Assembly (NCBI GenBank): GCA_051876105.1
Contig: JBJEHN010000072.1
Coordinates: forward strand, 1 to 64,000
Direction of reading: 5' to 3'
DNA length: 64,000 bases
From: W2P13-069 sp051876105
GTDB taxonomy: Bacteria > Actinomycetota > Coriobacteriia > Coriobacteriales > QAMH01
Under the pieces are notes generated by a model, which searched no databases, was not told where the DNA came from, and saw nothing but the letters and a program-made list of their open reading frames with translations. A program made the translations under genes and the position numbers. Below are positions 8,704-18,117 of this stretch, one piece after another. Numbering within the stretch: position 1 is the first letter of the stretch; each line of letters starts with the position of its first letter.

Positions 8704-8727
8704 AGAGCCCCGGGAGGCCGGGGCTCT
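8704..8727 (-). terminator. intrinsic terminator of gapA
   Basis: AGAGCCCCG pairs with CGGGGCTCT, and on the minus strand TTTT follows. It is 30 nt past the gapA stop. Confidence 0.8.
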
Positions 8728-8757
8728 TGGCAGCAGCGCTTGGTGCCTGTGCGGCGC

Positions 8758-9768
8758 TTAGGCCTCGCGCATCATGAACTTGGCGAGGTCGACGACGCGC
8801 TGGCTGTAGCCCCACTCGTTGTCGTACCAGGCAACGCACTTGACGAAGGTGCCCTTGCCGCCCAGGACGTTGGTGAGGCCGGCGTCGAAGACGGAGCTGT
8901 GGGGGTTACCGATGACGTCGCAGCTGACGATCGGGTCCGTGCAGTACTGCAGGATGCCCTTCATCGGGCCCTCAGCGGCCTCCTTCATGGCGGCGTTGAT
9001 CTCCTCGGCGGTGACCTCGGTCCTCAGCTCGCAGACCAGGTCGACCATGGAGCCGGTGGGGGTGGGGACGCGGGTGGCCATGCCGTCCATCTTGCCCTTG
9101 AGCTCGGGGATGACCAGGGCCACGGCCTTGGCGGCGCCGGTGGTGGTGGGGATCTGGCTCACAGCGGCGGCGCGGCTGCGGCGGAAGTCCTTGTGGTGGA
9201 CGTCCAGGATCTTCTGGTCGTTGGTGTAGGAGTGGATGGTGTTGATGAAGCCCTTCTCGATGCCGAACTTGTCGTTGAGCACCTTGGCGAAGGGGGCCAG
9301 GCAGTTGGTGGTGCAGGAGGCGTTGGAGACCACGTGCTGGGTGGCCGGGTCGTAGGTGTCGTGGTTCACGCCCATGACGATGGTGTTGTCGACCTCCTTG
9401 CCGGGGGCGGAGATGACGACCTTCTTGGCGCCGTTGTCCAGATGGGGCTGGCAGGACTCGCCGGTCTTGAGCTTGCCGGTGGTCTCGAGGACGACGTCAG
9501 CGCCCACGCTTGCCCAGTCGAGGTTCTTGGGGTCGCGGTCCTGGAAGGCCTTGATGCGGTGGCCGTCGAAGACGAAGTAGCCGTCCTCGGCGCGGGCCTC
9601 GTCGAACGCGATGCCCTGGCAGGAGTCGTACTTGGCCAGGTAGGCTGCGCACTCCAGGTCGGAGGGGTTGTTGATTGCCACCACCTCGATTTCCGGATCA
9701 GCCTCGGCGATGCGGAAGACCAGGCGGCCGATGCGCCCAAAACCGTTGATGCCAACCTTGATGGTCAT
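8758..9768 (-). CDS. gapA: glyceraldehyde-3-phosphate dehydrogenase
   Basis: This 336-residue glycolytic enzyme oxidises and phosphorylates glyceraldehyde 3-phosphate with NAD+. The N-terminal Rossmann motif GINGFGRIGR is at residues 7-16, and the catalytic cysteine lies in SNASCTTNCLAP with the usual downstream histidine segment. WYDNEWGYS marks the C-terminal end. The length is standard. The ATG at 9768 follows GGAGC. It stands alone here: pgk and tpiA are not adjacent, unlike many Gram-positive gap operons. The intrinsic terminator follows directly. Confidence 0.95.
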   Translation of the reverse strand: MTIKVGINGFGRIGRLVFRIAEADPEIEVVAINNPSDLECAAYLAKYDSCQGIAFDEARAEDGYFVFDGHRIKAFQDRDPKNLDWASVGADVVLETTGKLKTGESCQPHLDNGAKKVVISAPGKEVDNTIVMGVNHDTYDPATQHVVSNASCTTNCLAPFAKVLNDKFGIEKGFINTIHSYTNDQKILDVHHKDFRRSRAAAVSQIPTTTGAAKAVALVIPELKGKMDGMATRVPTPTGSMVDLVCELRTEVTAEEINAAMKEAAEGPMKGILQYCTDPIVSCDVIGNPHSSVFDAGLTNVLGGKGTFVKCVAWYDNEWGYSQRVVDLAKFMMREA

Positions 9769-9913
9769 TTGAAGAGCTCCTTTTCTGCTTGACTGCCGGC
9801 CCTGTATACGAGGGATGTTTCGGGCCGGTTTCTCCCCCACAATCCTAAACGCTTGAAAGGTCGTTCGAGCGGCTCATCGCCCACCAGCCCGCAAGCGGAA
9901 GGGCCACGCTGGG

Positions 9914-10618
9914 CTACCAGGAGACAACGCCCTTGAAACCCGCGTAACCGCACAGCTGGCGCACGTTCTCCACCGGCCCGAAATTGATGCCCGAGGGCTT
10001 GGGGACCAAGATCTTGCAGGTGCGCGGCACGCCCTTGAAGGCGGTGCAGGTCTTCCACTTCTTCTTGAGCTTGACCAGGGTCTTGGTGTTGTTGGAGCCC
10101 TTGTTGGGCCCGATGCTCTCGAGCGTATTGCCCTTGAGGGTGATTTTCGAGGCTTCGGTGCAGCCCTTGAAGGCGCGGTCGCCGATTGCAGTGACGTTGG
10201 CACCGATGACCGCGGACTTGATCTTGTGGCCCTTGGTGTTGTTGAAGGCGTCCTTGCCGATCGCCGTCACCTTGAGCGCAACCGACCCGAACCCGCCGGC
10301 GGTGAAGCTCACGGTTGCAGGCACCTTGGCAGCTGTCCCGGAGCCCTCGAACTTGAGCAGCGCGGCCTCGCAGCTGTCCTTCTCGATGGCGGCAGAGCTG
10401 ATCTTGGTGACCTTGTAGGTGTAGCCGCCAACGACAAACTCAGCGCCCTTGAAGCTCTCGGCTGCGGGCGGGGTGGGCTCGACCTCGCCAGGCTCCCCAA
10501 CCACGGGGGCGCTGCCGCCGGGGGCGGCTGCTTCTTCGGCAGATGCCAGCGGGGCGGCAGCGAGCGAGCATGCGAGGCACGCGCCGCACACGGCGGCGAT
10601 CACGGTCTTCAAACGCAT
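9914..10618 (-). CDS. secreted BspA-type leucine-rich-repeat protein
   Basis: This 234-residue exported protein has an N-terminal signal peptide (MRLKTVIAAV then a hydrophobic run, likely cleavage near ASA-EE) and a Pro/Glu-rich linker. It is followed by short repeats of the LRR_5/BspA kind: VTAIGKDAFNN, VTAIGDRAFKGC and LESIG, each about 22-25 residues apart. Such domains in oral and gut anaerobes mediate adhesion or surface display. No anchoring motif is visible, so it is probably secreted or loosely bound. The start at 10618 follows GGGAGG. It is smaller than most BspA proteins. Confidence 0.7.
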   Translation of the reverse strand: MRLKTVIAAVCGACLACSLAAAPLASAEEAAAPGGSAPVVGEPGEVEPTPPAAESFKGAEFVVGGYTYKVTKISSAAIEKDSCEAALLKFEGSGTAAKVPATVSFTAGGFGSVALKVTAIGKDAFNNTKGHKIKSAVIGANVTAIGDRAFKGCTEASKITLKGNTLESIGPNKGSNNTKTLVKLKKKWKTCTAFKGVPRTCKILVPKPSGINFGPVENVRQLCGYAGFKGVVSW

Positions 10619-10735
10619 AGAACCTCCCAGATGAAACGCGGTGCTGACCCGAGTATAGGGGCAGCGTGCGGGATCGCCGGATTCCCCAGCAAACCCCACA
10701 GCCCCGCAGCAGGCGGGCGGCGGGGCGGGCGCGAT

Positions 10736-11806
10736 CTAGAACACGACGAGCTGGTCGCGGTTGATGAACTCCTCGGCGCCGCGCTGGCCCAGGCACCCGC
10801 GCAGCTGGCCGGCGCCGTAGCCCGCCAGCCCGCGGCCCAGCAGGCGTCCCTGCGCGTCGACGACGTCGACCGGGTCGCCCGCCTCGAACGCGCCTTGCAC
10901 CTCCACAATGCCCACGGGCAGCAGGCTCGCGCCCTTCTCCTGCAGCGCGCGCACGGCACCAGCGTCGCAGCTCACGCGGCCCTTGACCTTGCCGCCCAGC
11001 GCGATCCAGCTCTTGCGGGCGTGCATCCCCAGGCTCTCGCTGTCGAAGAAGCGGGTGCCCACGCTGCGGCCATGGCAGGCGTCCGTGACGGCATTGCGGC
11101 GGTGGCCCTCGCAGATCACCATGGGGATGCCGGCGCTCATGAGCACCTTGGCCGCTGCCACCTTGGTGAGCATGCCGCCGCTGCCGCTGGCGCTGCCCAC
11201 GCCGCCGGCGCTGGCCTCGATCTCCTGCGAGAGCTTGCCCACCTGCTCGAGCAGCTCGGCGTCCTTGTCCTTGCGGGGGTCGGCCGTGTAGAGGCCGTCG
11301 ATGTCGCTCAGCAGGACCACGAGGTCGGCGTCGATGGCGGTGGCGACCATGGCGGCCAGGGTGTCGTTGTCGCCAAAGCGAATCTCGTCCACAGCAACCG
11401 TGTCGTTCTCGTTGATGACGGGCACCGCGCCCTGCTGCAGCAGCTGGTCGATGGTGGCGCGGGCGTTGAGGTAGCTTTCGCGGTTGCCAGTGGTGGCGCG
11501 GGTGAGCAGCACCTGGCCCACCGGCATGCCAAAGCAGCGGAACGTGTCAGCGTAGGCGTTGACCAGCGAGACCTGGCCAATCGCCGCAGCCGCCTGCAGC
11601 ATGCTCATCTCCGTGGGGCGCGGGCCGCTGTGGCCCATGATCTGCAGGCCCACGGCGATCGAGCCGCTGGTGACGATGACCGTCTGCCAGCCCTCGTCGC
11701 GCAGGGCGGCGGCCTCGGTGGCCAGGCGGCCGATGAAGGCGCGGTCCAGGCGCCCGTCCTCCCCCACCAGCGTGGAGGAGCCGATCTTCACAACAACGCG
11801 CTTCAC
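10736..11806 (-). CDS. proB: glutamate 5-kinase
   Basis: This 356-residue enzyme catalyses the first step of proline synthesis, ATP-dependent phosphorylation of glutamate. The amino-acid-kinase domain runs from VVKIGSSTLV at the N terminus through TSGSIAVG and PVINENDTVAVDEIRFGDND to about residue 260. A C-terminal PUA domain (about 275-356) completes the long form. The start lies 12 nt after the obg stop, so the two are surely co-transcribed. proA is not next to it. Confidence 0.94.
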   Translation of the reverse strand: MKRVVVKIGSSTLVGEDGRLDRAFIGRLATEAAALRDEGWQTVIVTSGSIAVGLQIMGHSGPRPTEMSMLQAAAAIGQVSLVNAYADTFRCFGMPVGQVLLTRATTGNRESYLNARATIDQLLQQGAVPVINENDTVAVDEIRFGDNDTLAAMVATAIDADLVVLLSDIDGLYTADPRKDKDAELLEQVGKLSQEIEASAGGVGSASGSGGMLTKVAAAKVLMSAGIPMVICEGHRRNAVTDACHGRSVGTRFFDSESLGMHARKSWIALGGKVKGRVSCDAGAVRALQEKGASLLPVGIVEVQGAFEAGDPVDVVDAQGRLLGRGLAGYGAGQLRGCLGQRGAEEFINRDQLVVF

Positions 11807-11818
11807 AGGCTTGCTCCT

Positions 11819-13234
11819 CTAGATGTCGCCCTCGAGGTCCATGAGGGTCATGTAGTCGAAGTCCGCGTCCCAATCGCTGGGCTGGAACTCGAACTCGATC
11901 TCCAAGATGCGGATAGTGTCGCCGGGCACGGCACCGGCCTCGAGCAGGGCCTTCTCCACGCCCACGTGCTCCAGGCGGCGCTCCAGGAAGGCCACAGCCT
12001 CCTCGTTCTCCCACTCCGTCTGGATGACCATGCGCTCCACCTGGCGGCCCCTGATGCGGAACACGCCGGCCTCCTCGCGCGTGACGTTGAAGGCGCGGTC
12101 GCGCTGCTTGCGCTTCATCTCCCAGATCTGGTCGAACTCGGGCGTCTCCTCCTCGGCCGCAGCGCTGCGCAGCTGGAAGACGCGCTCGCCGGTGGCCGCG
12201 ATGAGCTGGGGCAGGCCCTTCTGGCTCACGGCGCTCACGGCAAAGAACGGGATGGGGTCGCGGTCATCGATGCCCTGGTCGAGCAGCTCCTCGCTCAGCG
12301 CCTCGCTCTCCTGCCGCACCAGCGCGCGCAGGCGCTCCAGCGCGTCTTGCGTGCCGGGCAGGTCGGCCTTGTTGCCGATGACGATGCGCGGGCGCTGCGC
12401 GAGCTCGGGCGCGTAGGCCTCGAGCTCCTGGTTGATGATCTTGTAGTCCTCCACCGGGTCGCGGCCCTCGAAGCCGCCGCTGAGGTCGACCACGTGCAGC
12501 AGCAGGGCGGTGCGCTCCACATGGCGCAGGAACTCGTGGCCCAGGCCCTTGCCCTGCGCCGCGCCCTCGATGAGGCCGGGGACGTCTGCCACAACGAACG
12601 AGCGGTCCTCGCAGCGGACCATCCCTAGGTTGGGAACCAGCGTGGTGAAGGGGTAGTCGGCGATCTTGGGGCGCGCGGCGCTCATGCAGGCGATGAGGCT
12701 CGACTTGCCCACGGAGGGCATGCCCACCAGCGCGGCGTCTGCCATGAGCTTCATCTCCAGCTCGAGCCAGCACTCGTCGGCCGGCTCGCCCAGCTCGGCA
12801 AAGGCCGGGGCTCGGCGCGTGGGCGTGACGAAGTGCGTGTTGCCGCGGCCGCCGTGGCCGCCGCGCAGGGCGCAGACCTTCTCGCCGTTGTGGGTGAGGT
12901 CCGCGATCTCCTCCACGGGCTGCATGTTCTCGTCGAGCAGGCGGATCACGGTGCCCACGGGGACCTTCAGCACGAGGTCCTTGCCGTGCGAGCCGTGGCG
13001 GCGCGAGCCCTGGCCGTGGGTGCCGCGCTCGGCCTTGAAGTGGTGCTTGTAGCGGTAGTCGATGAGGCTTGAGACGGTGCTGTCGGCCTGGAAGACGATG
13101 CTGCCACCGTGGCCGCCGTCGCCGCCGTCCGGGCCGCCCTTGGGCACATGGGCCTCGCGCCTGAACGAGACGCACCCCGCGCCGCCGTCGCCGGCCTTCA
13201 CGTGGATGCGGACCTGGTCTGTGAACTGGGACAT
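11819..13234 (-). CDS. obg: Obg-family ribosome-associated GTPase
   Basis: This 471-residue essential GTPase is implicated in 50S assembly and stress control. It has the glycine-rich N-terminal Obg fold (residues 1-158, with GDGGAGCVSFRREAHVPKGG), a central G domain with P-loop GMPSVGKSSL, switch sequence and NKAD, and a C-terminal OCT domain (about 340-420). A short acidic tail ends in LEGDI. It is upstream of proB by 12 nt, a common obg-proB arrangement. rpmA and rplU, often upstream of obg, are absent; a glutamate-cysteine-ligase-like gene takes that place. Confidence 0.95.
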   Translation of the reverse strand: MSQFTDQVRIHVKAGDGGAGCVSFRREAHVPKGGPDGGDGGHGGSIVFQADSTVSSLIDYRYKHHFKAERGTHGQGSRRHGSHGKDLVLKVPVGTVIRLLDENMQPVEEIADLTHNGEKVCALRGGHGGRGNTHFVTPTRRAPAFAELGEPADECWLELEMKLMADAALVGMPSVGKSSLIACMSAARPKIADYPFTTLVPNLGMVRCEDRSFVVADVPGLIEGAAQGKGLGHEFLRHVERTALLLHVVDLSGGFEGRDPVEDYKIINQELEAYAPELAQRPRIVIGNKADLPGTQDALERLRALVRQESEALSEELLDQGIDDRDPIPFFAVSAVSQKGLPQLIAATGERVFQLRSAAAEEETPEFDQIWEMKRKQRDRAFNVTREEAGVFRIRGRQVERMVIQTEWENEEAVAFLERRLEHVGVEKALLEAGAVPGDTIRILEIEFEFQPSDWDADFDYMTLMDLEGDI

Positions 13235-13300
13235 GTGACTCTTCCTTGTCTTAGGGTTGTTGCTTGCGTTGTGGGTACCGGATGCGGCCGGGCCTGTGGG

Positions 13301-14431
13301 CTAGAAGGCCTTGAACTCCTGGAGCGCCTCCAGGTAGCGGCCGTCTGTGCCCAGGACCTGGCCCGCCATGGCGAAGAGCAGGTCGACCCAGGCGCTCACG
13401 CTGCGGCCGTAGAGCACGGCGGAGCTGCCCTTTGCGCGCACGGCCTCGAGCGCCTCGTTGACTGTGGCGTCGCCGTAGGTGCCCGGGCGGTCGAGCTTGA
13501 GCATGATCTGCAGCATCTCCAGGTTGGTGGGGCTGTAGAAGATGCCCTTGAGCAGCGCCACGTAGCCCAAGAGCACGTCGAGCGGCAGGGCGTCTGCCTG
13601 GGCGAGCTCCACGACGCCGGAGAGGTCGGCGTCCATGACCATCTCGCGCAGGGGCGTGCCGTGCTCGTCGGCCAGGTCGTGCTGCAGCAGCCAGTCCGCG
13701 TAGGCGCCAAAGCCGAAGCCCTCGCTGAAGAGCCCGGGCACGGTGCCGCCCAGGCCGGGCGCGGCAGCGCGCGCGAGGCCCATGCAGAGCACCGGGTCGG
13801 CATTGGCCTCGGCGTCGAAGACGGGGCTGTTCTCTGCGATGAAGGCGAGCACAGGGCCCAGCAGCGCGGCGATGCGCAGCTTGAGCACGGCGTCTTCTTC
13901 GCTTGCGTACTGGAAGCCCACGCGGCAGCGGCCGGAGCCCAGCAGCAGGGGCAGGGCGGGCTCGCCCAGGTGCTGCTTCAGGTGCTGGTAGGGGCTGTAG
14001 GGCACGGGTTCGATGTCCTCCACGGCGGCGCTGGGGTGGAAGCCCTTGGCCTCCAGGCGGTAGCCGGCGGGCTCGAGGACCTGCTCGATGCGGAAGAGCG
14101 CGTTGCGGTACTCGGCCTCCATCTCCGCCATGGTGAGCAGGGGGGCCAGGCTCACGACGAGCTGCCCGCCGTGGCCCAGGCTCACAGCAGAGAGCGGGCG
14201 CCCCGCCGCAATGGCAAAGCCCTCTTCGTTGCGCACGGCATCCGGCCAGAACTCGGTGAGCCTCTCCATGAGCTCCGCCAGGCCCAAGCGCCCGCGCCGC
14301 CCTTGGAAGGGCACGGCGTCGCCATCCTCGTCGAGGACGAAGTGGAACTGCGTGAGCGTGACATAGCCCATGTCGCCGCCCTTGCAGCCCTGCGTGAGGA
14401 ACTCGATGACTTCTGCCTTTGGTTCTTCCAT
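13301..14431 (-). CDS. glutamate-cysteine ligase family 2 (GCS2)-like protein
   Basis: This 376-residue protein resembles the GCS2 group of gamma-glutamyl ligases. Visible features are the N-terminal beta-rich region, GYRLEAKGFHPSAAVED followed by SPYQHLKQHL in the middle, and FQYASEEDAVLKLRIAALLGPVLAFIAENSPVF, which resembles the ATP/glutamate-binding core. The expected reaction joins glutamate and cysteine to gamma-glutamylcysteine in the cytoplasm. Position beside glutamate kinase fits a glutamate-using enzyme, though the 66-nt gap to obg makes co-transcription only likely. No glutathione synthetase is nearby, so gamma-glutamylcysteine itself or another gamma-glutamyl product may be the end point. 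Family assignment is by motif memory. Confidence 0.65.
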   Translation of the reverse strand: MEEPKAEVIEFLTQGCKGGDMGYVTLTQFHFVLDEDGDAVPFQGRRGRLGLAELMERLTEFWPDAVRNEEGFAIAAGRPLSAVSLGHGGQLVVSLAPLLTMAEMEAEYRNALFRIEQVLEPAGYRLEAKGFHPSAAVEDIEPVPYSPYQHLKQHLGEPALPLLLGSGRCRVGFQYASEEDAVLKLRIAALLGPVLAFIAENSPVFDAEANADPVLCMGLARAAAPGLGGTVPGLFSEGFGFGAYADWLLQHDLADEHGTPLREMVMDADLSGVVELAQADALPLDVLLGYVALLKGIFYSPTNLEMLQIMLKLDRPGTYGDATVNEALEAVRAKGSSAVLYGRSVSAWVDLLFAMAGQVLGTDGRYLEALQEFKAF

Positions 14432-14554
14432 GATCGCGCCTTACTCTCAGGTTGAATGCATCCCCAAGATTCTACCTGCATTCAGCGCGCAGCGGCCCAA
14501 CCACAAGCCAACGGCATACAACGCCCGCGGGAGCGCGGGGGGCGCCTTCTGCCC

Positions 14555-15208
14555 CTACAGCGTGCCGGCAGCGCGGGCGGCCTCGACCTCGTCGATGGCC
14601 TCCTGAGGCGTCTTGGCGCAGCTGCCCTCGCCCACCTTGAGCACGGTGATCTTGTCGCCCACCTTGATCTGGCCGCTGTCGAGCACGATGCCGAAGATGC
14701 CCTCGCGCGGGAAAATGCAGTCGCCAGCCAGGTAGTAGATGGCGCAGCGGGTGTGGCAGACCTTGCCCACCTGGCTCACCTCGATGCGCACGTCGCCAAT
14801 CTGCAGCACCGTGCCGATGGGGATGAAGAAGGGCATGAAGCCGCGCGTGGTGATGTTCTCGGCAAAGTCGCCTTCCTTGACAGTAAGGCCGCGGTTTTGC
14901 GCCTTCTTGATGGACTCCTCTGCCAGCAGCGAGATCTGGCGGTGCCAGGCGTCGCTGGCGTGGGCGTCGTCCACGCAGCCGTAGTCCTCGCGCACCTCCA
15001 TGGAACCGCCCTCGATGGGCGTCTTGCGCTGGCCCTTCTTGGCGGAGATGTTCACGCTGGTAACCTCGCCCAAGACGTCGCCGGGCTGCATGGCGTCGAT
15101 GACCTTCTTGGCGGCGGCGTCTGCCTCCTCCTCGGCCTGGGCCAGCGCCTCGAGCTCCGGTGTGAGCAGGGAGAACTCCTTCTCCACGTCCTTCTCGTTG
15201 CCTGCCAT
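14555..15208 (-). CDS. MOSC-domain protein
   Basis: This 217-residue cytoplasmic protein has a MOSC (molybdenum cofactor sulfurase C-terminal) domain over about 50-215. Signatures are EVTSVNIS at the start, EDYGCVDDAHAS and GDFAENITTRG. Stand-alone MOSC proteins bind molybdenum cofactor or act in sulfur transfer and xenobiotic reduction. The conserved cysteine region here reads VGKVCHTRCAIYYLAGDCIF. The about 40-residue N-terminal helix rich in Glu/Ala is unusual. The start at 15208 was chosen for its GGGAGG site. A mobA gene at 47766-48428 supports Mo-cofactor use. Confidence 0.8.
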   Translation of the reverse strand: MAGNEKDVEKEFSLLTPELEALAQAEEEADAAAKKVIDAMQPGDVLGEVTSVNISAKKGQRKTPIEGGSMEVREDYGCVDDAHASDAWHRQISLLAEESIKKAQNRGLTVKEGDFAENITTRGFMPFFIPIGTVLQIGDVRIEVSQVGKVCHTRCAIYYLAGDCIFPREGIFGIVLDSGQIKVGDKITVLKVGEGSCAKTPQEAIDEVEAARAAGTL

Positions 15209-15429
15209 GGTGGGCCTCCCTCTATGCACGCGCATGCCGCGCGATAACCTACAAACATGCTAGGTATTATACGCACAGCCTCACACATGAACAGGTACGA
15301 ATCTCCCCCGCCGCAGGCCAGATGCCTCGTGCAGCACAGCCAGACTCATACCCCGAGCCCCACTGCCCCCACCGCACTCCGCAGCCCCAGCTGCCCAAAG
15401 ACCTGATATGTGCGCCCTGCATGTGCAAA

Positions 15430-15462
15430 GCGCGAGCCACACCCCGATGGCATGGCCCGCGC
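15430..15462 (-). terminator. terminator of glmM
   Basis: GCGCGAGCCA at 15430 pairs with TGGCCCGCGC with one wobble, and on the minus strand TTT follows the stem. It is 35 nt past the glmM stop. Confidence 0.6.
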
Positions 15463-15496
15463 TAGGTGCGGTTGTGAGGTTGCAAGCGTGCGCTCG

Positions 15497-16825
15497 CTAA
15501 GCGCCGATGCGTTCTTCAACCGTGCTGGCCAGGCGGTGCGCCAGCTCTTCGGCCTGCTCCTGGGTCTGCGCTTCGACCATGACGCGGATGAGCGGCTCGG
15601 TACCGCTGGGGCGCACCAGCAGGCGGCCGCTGCCCTCGAGCTCGGCTTCTACCTCGCGCTGCACGGTGGCGATCACCTCGTCTGCCGCGTAGAGCGCCTT
15701 GTCGCTCACACGCACGTTGACCAGGCACTGCGGCAGCTTGCGCATGATGCCCATGAGCTCGGACAGGCTCGTGCCGCTGCGCACCACGCAACCCAGCAGC
15801 ATGAGCGCGGTGGCCAGGCCGTCTCCGGTGGTGTTGAGGCTCAGGTTGATCACGTGGCCGGACTGCTCACCGCCCAGCACGGCGCCCAGCTCGAGCATGG
15901 ACTCCAGCACGTAGCGGTCTCCCACCTTGGCAGAGACGACGCCGATGCCCTCGCGCTCCATGGCCTGCATAAAGCCCAGGTTGGCCATGACGGTACCCAC
16001 CACGGTGTTGGCGGCAAGCTCGCCGCGGGCCTGCATGCTCTTGGCGCAGATGGCGAGGATGAAGTCGCCGTCGCAGACGGTGCCGTCCGGCGCCACGGCC
16101 AGCAGGCGGTCCGCGTCGCCGTCGTGGGCGAGCGCGACGTCAGCCCCCGTCTCGCGCATGAGCGCGGTGACGGGGCCCAAGTGGGTGGAGCCGCACTCGA
16201 CGTTGATGATGGCGCCGTCCGGCTCGGTGTTGATGGCACTCACCTTCGCGCCCAGGCGCTCGAGCGCCAGCGGCGTCGCCACGCAGGAGGCGCCGTGCGC
16301 GCAGTCGAGCGCGATGTGCAGCCCTTCGAGGCTCAGGCCCTCGCGGCGCAGCGGGGCGATGTCGTGCTCGACGAAGCGCTCCACGGCGTCTGCGACCTCC
16401 AAGCCGGGGCCGGGTTCGCCGACGGGCTGGCCCAGCAGTTCCTCGACCAACACCTGCATTTCGTCTTCCACCGCATCCGGCAGCTTGAAGCCCTTGGAGC
16501 TGAAGAACTTGATGCCGTTATAATCCGGCGGGTTGTGGCTGGCGGTGATCATGATGCCGCAGTCAAAGCCCTCCTCGACCGTGTACCACGCCAGGCCCGG
16601 CGTGGGGATGACGCCCAGCAGCGCAGGGGCCTGTCCCCCTTCTGCGGCGATGCCCGCGCGCAGGCCTTTCTCGAGCATGGGGCCGCTCACGCGGGTGTCG
16701 CGCCCGATGGCGATGCGCCCGCCCAGCTTGCGCACGGCGGCGCGGCCCAGCGCGACCGCCAGCTCGTAGCTGAGCTCCTCGCCCGCAATGCCGCGGACGC
16801 CGTCGGTTCCAAACAAGCGTGCCAT
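15497..16825 (-). CDS. glmM: phosphoglucosamine mutase
   Basis: This 442-residue enzyme interconverts glucosamine 6-phosphate and glucosamine 1-phosphate for peptidoglycan precursor synthesis. It starts with the invariant MARLFGTDGVRGIAG, carries the phosphoserine loop TASHNPPDYNGIKFF, the metal-binding DGDADR and the C-terminal RPSGTEPLIRVMVEA phosphate-binding loop. The length is standard. GGAGGAACCAC precedes the start. The downstream hairpin and the 65-nt gap from ackA leave it unclear whether the two share a transcript. Confidence 0.95.
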   Translation of the reverse strand: MARLFGTDGVRGIAGEELSYELAVALGRAAVRKLGGRIAIGRDTRVSGPMLEKGLRAGIAAEGGQAPALLGVIPTPGLAWYTVEEGFDCGIMITASHNPPDYNGIKFFSSKGFKLPDAVEDEMQVLVEELLGQPVGEPGPGLEVADAVERFVEHDIAPLRREGLSLEGLHIALDCAHGASCVATPLALERLGAKVSAINTEPDGAIINVECGSTHLGPVTALMRETGADVALAHDGDADRLLAVAPDGTVCDGDFILAICAKSMQARGELAANTVVGTVMANLGFMQAMEREGIGVVSAKVGDRYVLESMLELGAVLGGEQSGHVINLSLNTTGDGLATALMLLGCVVRSGTSLSELMGIMRKLPQCLVNVRVSDKALYAADEVIATVQREVEAELEGSGRLLVRPSGTEPLIRVMVEAQTQEQAEELAHRLASTVEERIGA

Positions 16826-16890
16826 GTGGTTCCTCCCTGGGGTCGTCTCAAGGGGCAGCTGTGCCGGGCGGGCGGCCCGGGCGGGTGCCG

Positions 16891-18117
16891 CTAGTACTTG
16901 TAGGGGTCGCTGATGTCCTCGCCCGCGCTGATGAGGGCGACGTCGCGCGCGATCTCCGCCTCTTCGTCGGTGGGGATGACGAGCACCTTCACGGCGCTGT
17001 CGTCCGTGGAGATGATGCGGTCCTCGCTGCCGGTGACCATGTTGCGCTCCTGGTCGATGCAGATGCCGAAGGGCTCCAGACCACGGAAGATGAGGCGGCG
17101 CGCGTAGGGGTCGTTCTCGCCCACGCCGGCGGTGCAGACGATGCAGTCGACGCCGGCCAGCTCGAAGAGGTAGGCGCCGATCTGGCGGCGGATCGAGGTG
17201 AGGAAGATGTCGTAGGCCAGCTCCGAGCGCTCCGCGTCCTCGCTGCCGGCGGCGATGACCTCCTTGAGCTTACGCAGGTCGCCCGTCACGCCGGAGACGC
17301 CCAGCAGGCCGCTCTCGCGGTTGAGGATGGCGTCCATCTCCACGGCGGAGAGACCCTCGCGCTCCATGATGGCGGTGATGATGGCGGGGTCGACGCTGCC
17401 AGAGCGCGTGCCCATCATGACGCCGTCGAGGGGGGTGTAGCCCATGGTCGTGTCCATCGAAATGCCGTGGTCGATGGCGGCCAGGCTGGCGCCGCTGCCC
17501 AGGTGACAGGTGAGCATCTTGAGGTCGTGTGGGTTGCGTCCCAGGAACTGCGCGGCGCGGCGGCTCACGTACTTGTGGCTCATGCCGTGGAACCCAAAGC
17601 GGCGGATGCCGTACTCCTCGTAGTAGCGGTACGGGATGGGGTAGATGTAGTTGCGCGCGGGCATGGTCTGGTGGAAGGCCGTGTCGAAGGCGGCAACCTG
17701 GAGGGCGCCGGGCAGCAGCTCGCGGCAGCGGGCCACCACCTCGAGCGCGCTGGGGTTGTGCAGCGGGGCCAGGTGGTTGAAGCGGCGGATCTGGGCCACG
17801 ACCTCGTCGGTGATGACGGTGCTGCAACCGAAGGCGTCGCCGCCGTGGGCAACGCGGTGACCCAGGGCGTCGACCTCGTCGAGGCTCGCCAGCGGCTTGC
17901 CGGGGCCTGCGAGCTCGCCAAGCACCAGGGGCAGGGCGTCGCGGCAGCTCGAGGCTGCGGCAGGAACAGCTTGGCCGTCGTGCTTGAGGCGGCAGTGGTC
18001 CGTGCCGATGGCATCGACCATGCCGCTGGCCAGAACCTGCATGCGCTCGGCATCGGTGGCCTCGAAGAGCTTGTACTTGAGCGAGCTCGAGCCCGCGTTG
18101 AACACCAGGATCTTCAC
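16891..18117 (-). CDS. ackA: acetate kinase
   Basis: This 408-residue enzyme makes ATP and acetate from acetyl phosphate, a main energy step in fermentative anaerobes. It has the N-terminal VFNAGSSSLKYKLF motif, the GHRVAHGG segment and RRFGFHGMSHKYV, all ASKHA-fold signatures. The start is GTG at 18117, whose first base is the last base of the preceding response-regulator stop codon (TAGTG). Expression is therefore probably translationally coupled. pta is not adjacent, which is unusual since pta-ackA is the common pair. Confidence 0.95.
   Translation of the reverse strand: MKILVFNAGSSSLKYKLFEATDAERMQVLASGMVDAIGTDHCRLKHDGQAVPAAASSCRDALPLVLGELAGPGKPLASLDEVDALGHRVAHGGDAFGCSTVITDEVVAQIRRFNHLAPLHNPSALEVVARCRELLPGALQVAAFDTAFHQTMPARNYIYPIPYRYYEEYGIRRFGFHGMSHKYVSRRAAQFLGRNPHDLKMLTCHLGSGASLAAIDHGISMDTTMGYTPLDGVMMGTRSGSVDPAIITAIMEREGLSAVEMDAILNRESGLLGVSGVTGDLRKLKEVIAAGSEDAERSELAYDIFLTSIRRQIGAYLFELAGVDCIVCTAGVGENDPYARRLIFRGLEPFGICIDQERNMVTGSEDRIISTDDSAVKVLVIPTDEEAEIARDVALISAGEDISDPYKY

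Noticed and set aside
15209..15429. tRNA or small gene between the MOSC gene and glmM
   Set aside because: No cloverleaf, no GTTCRA-type T loop and no reading frame with a ribosome site were found.
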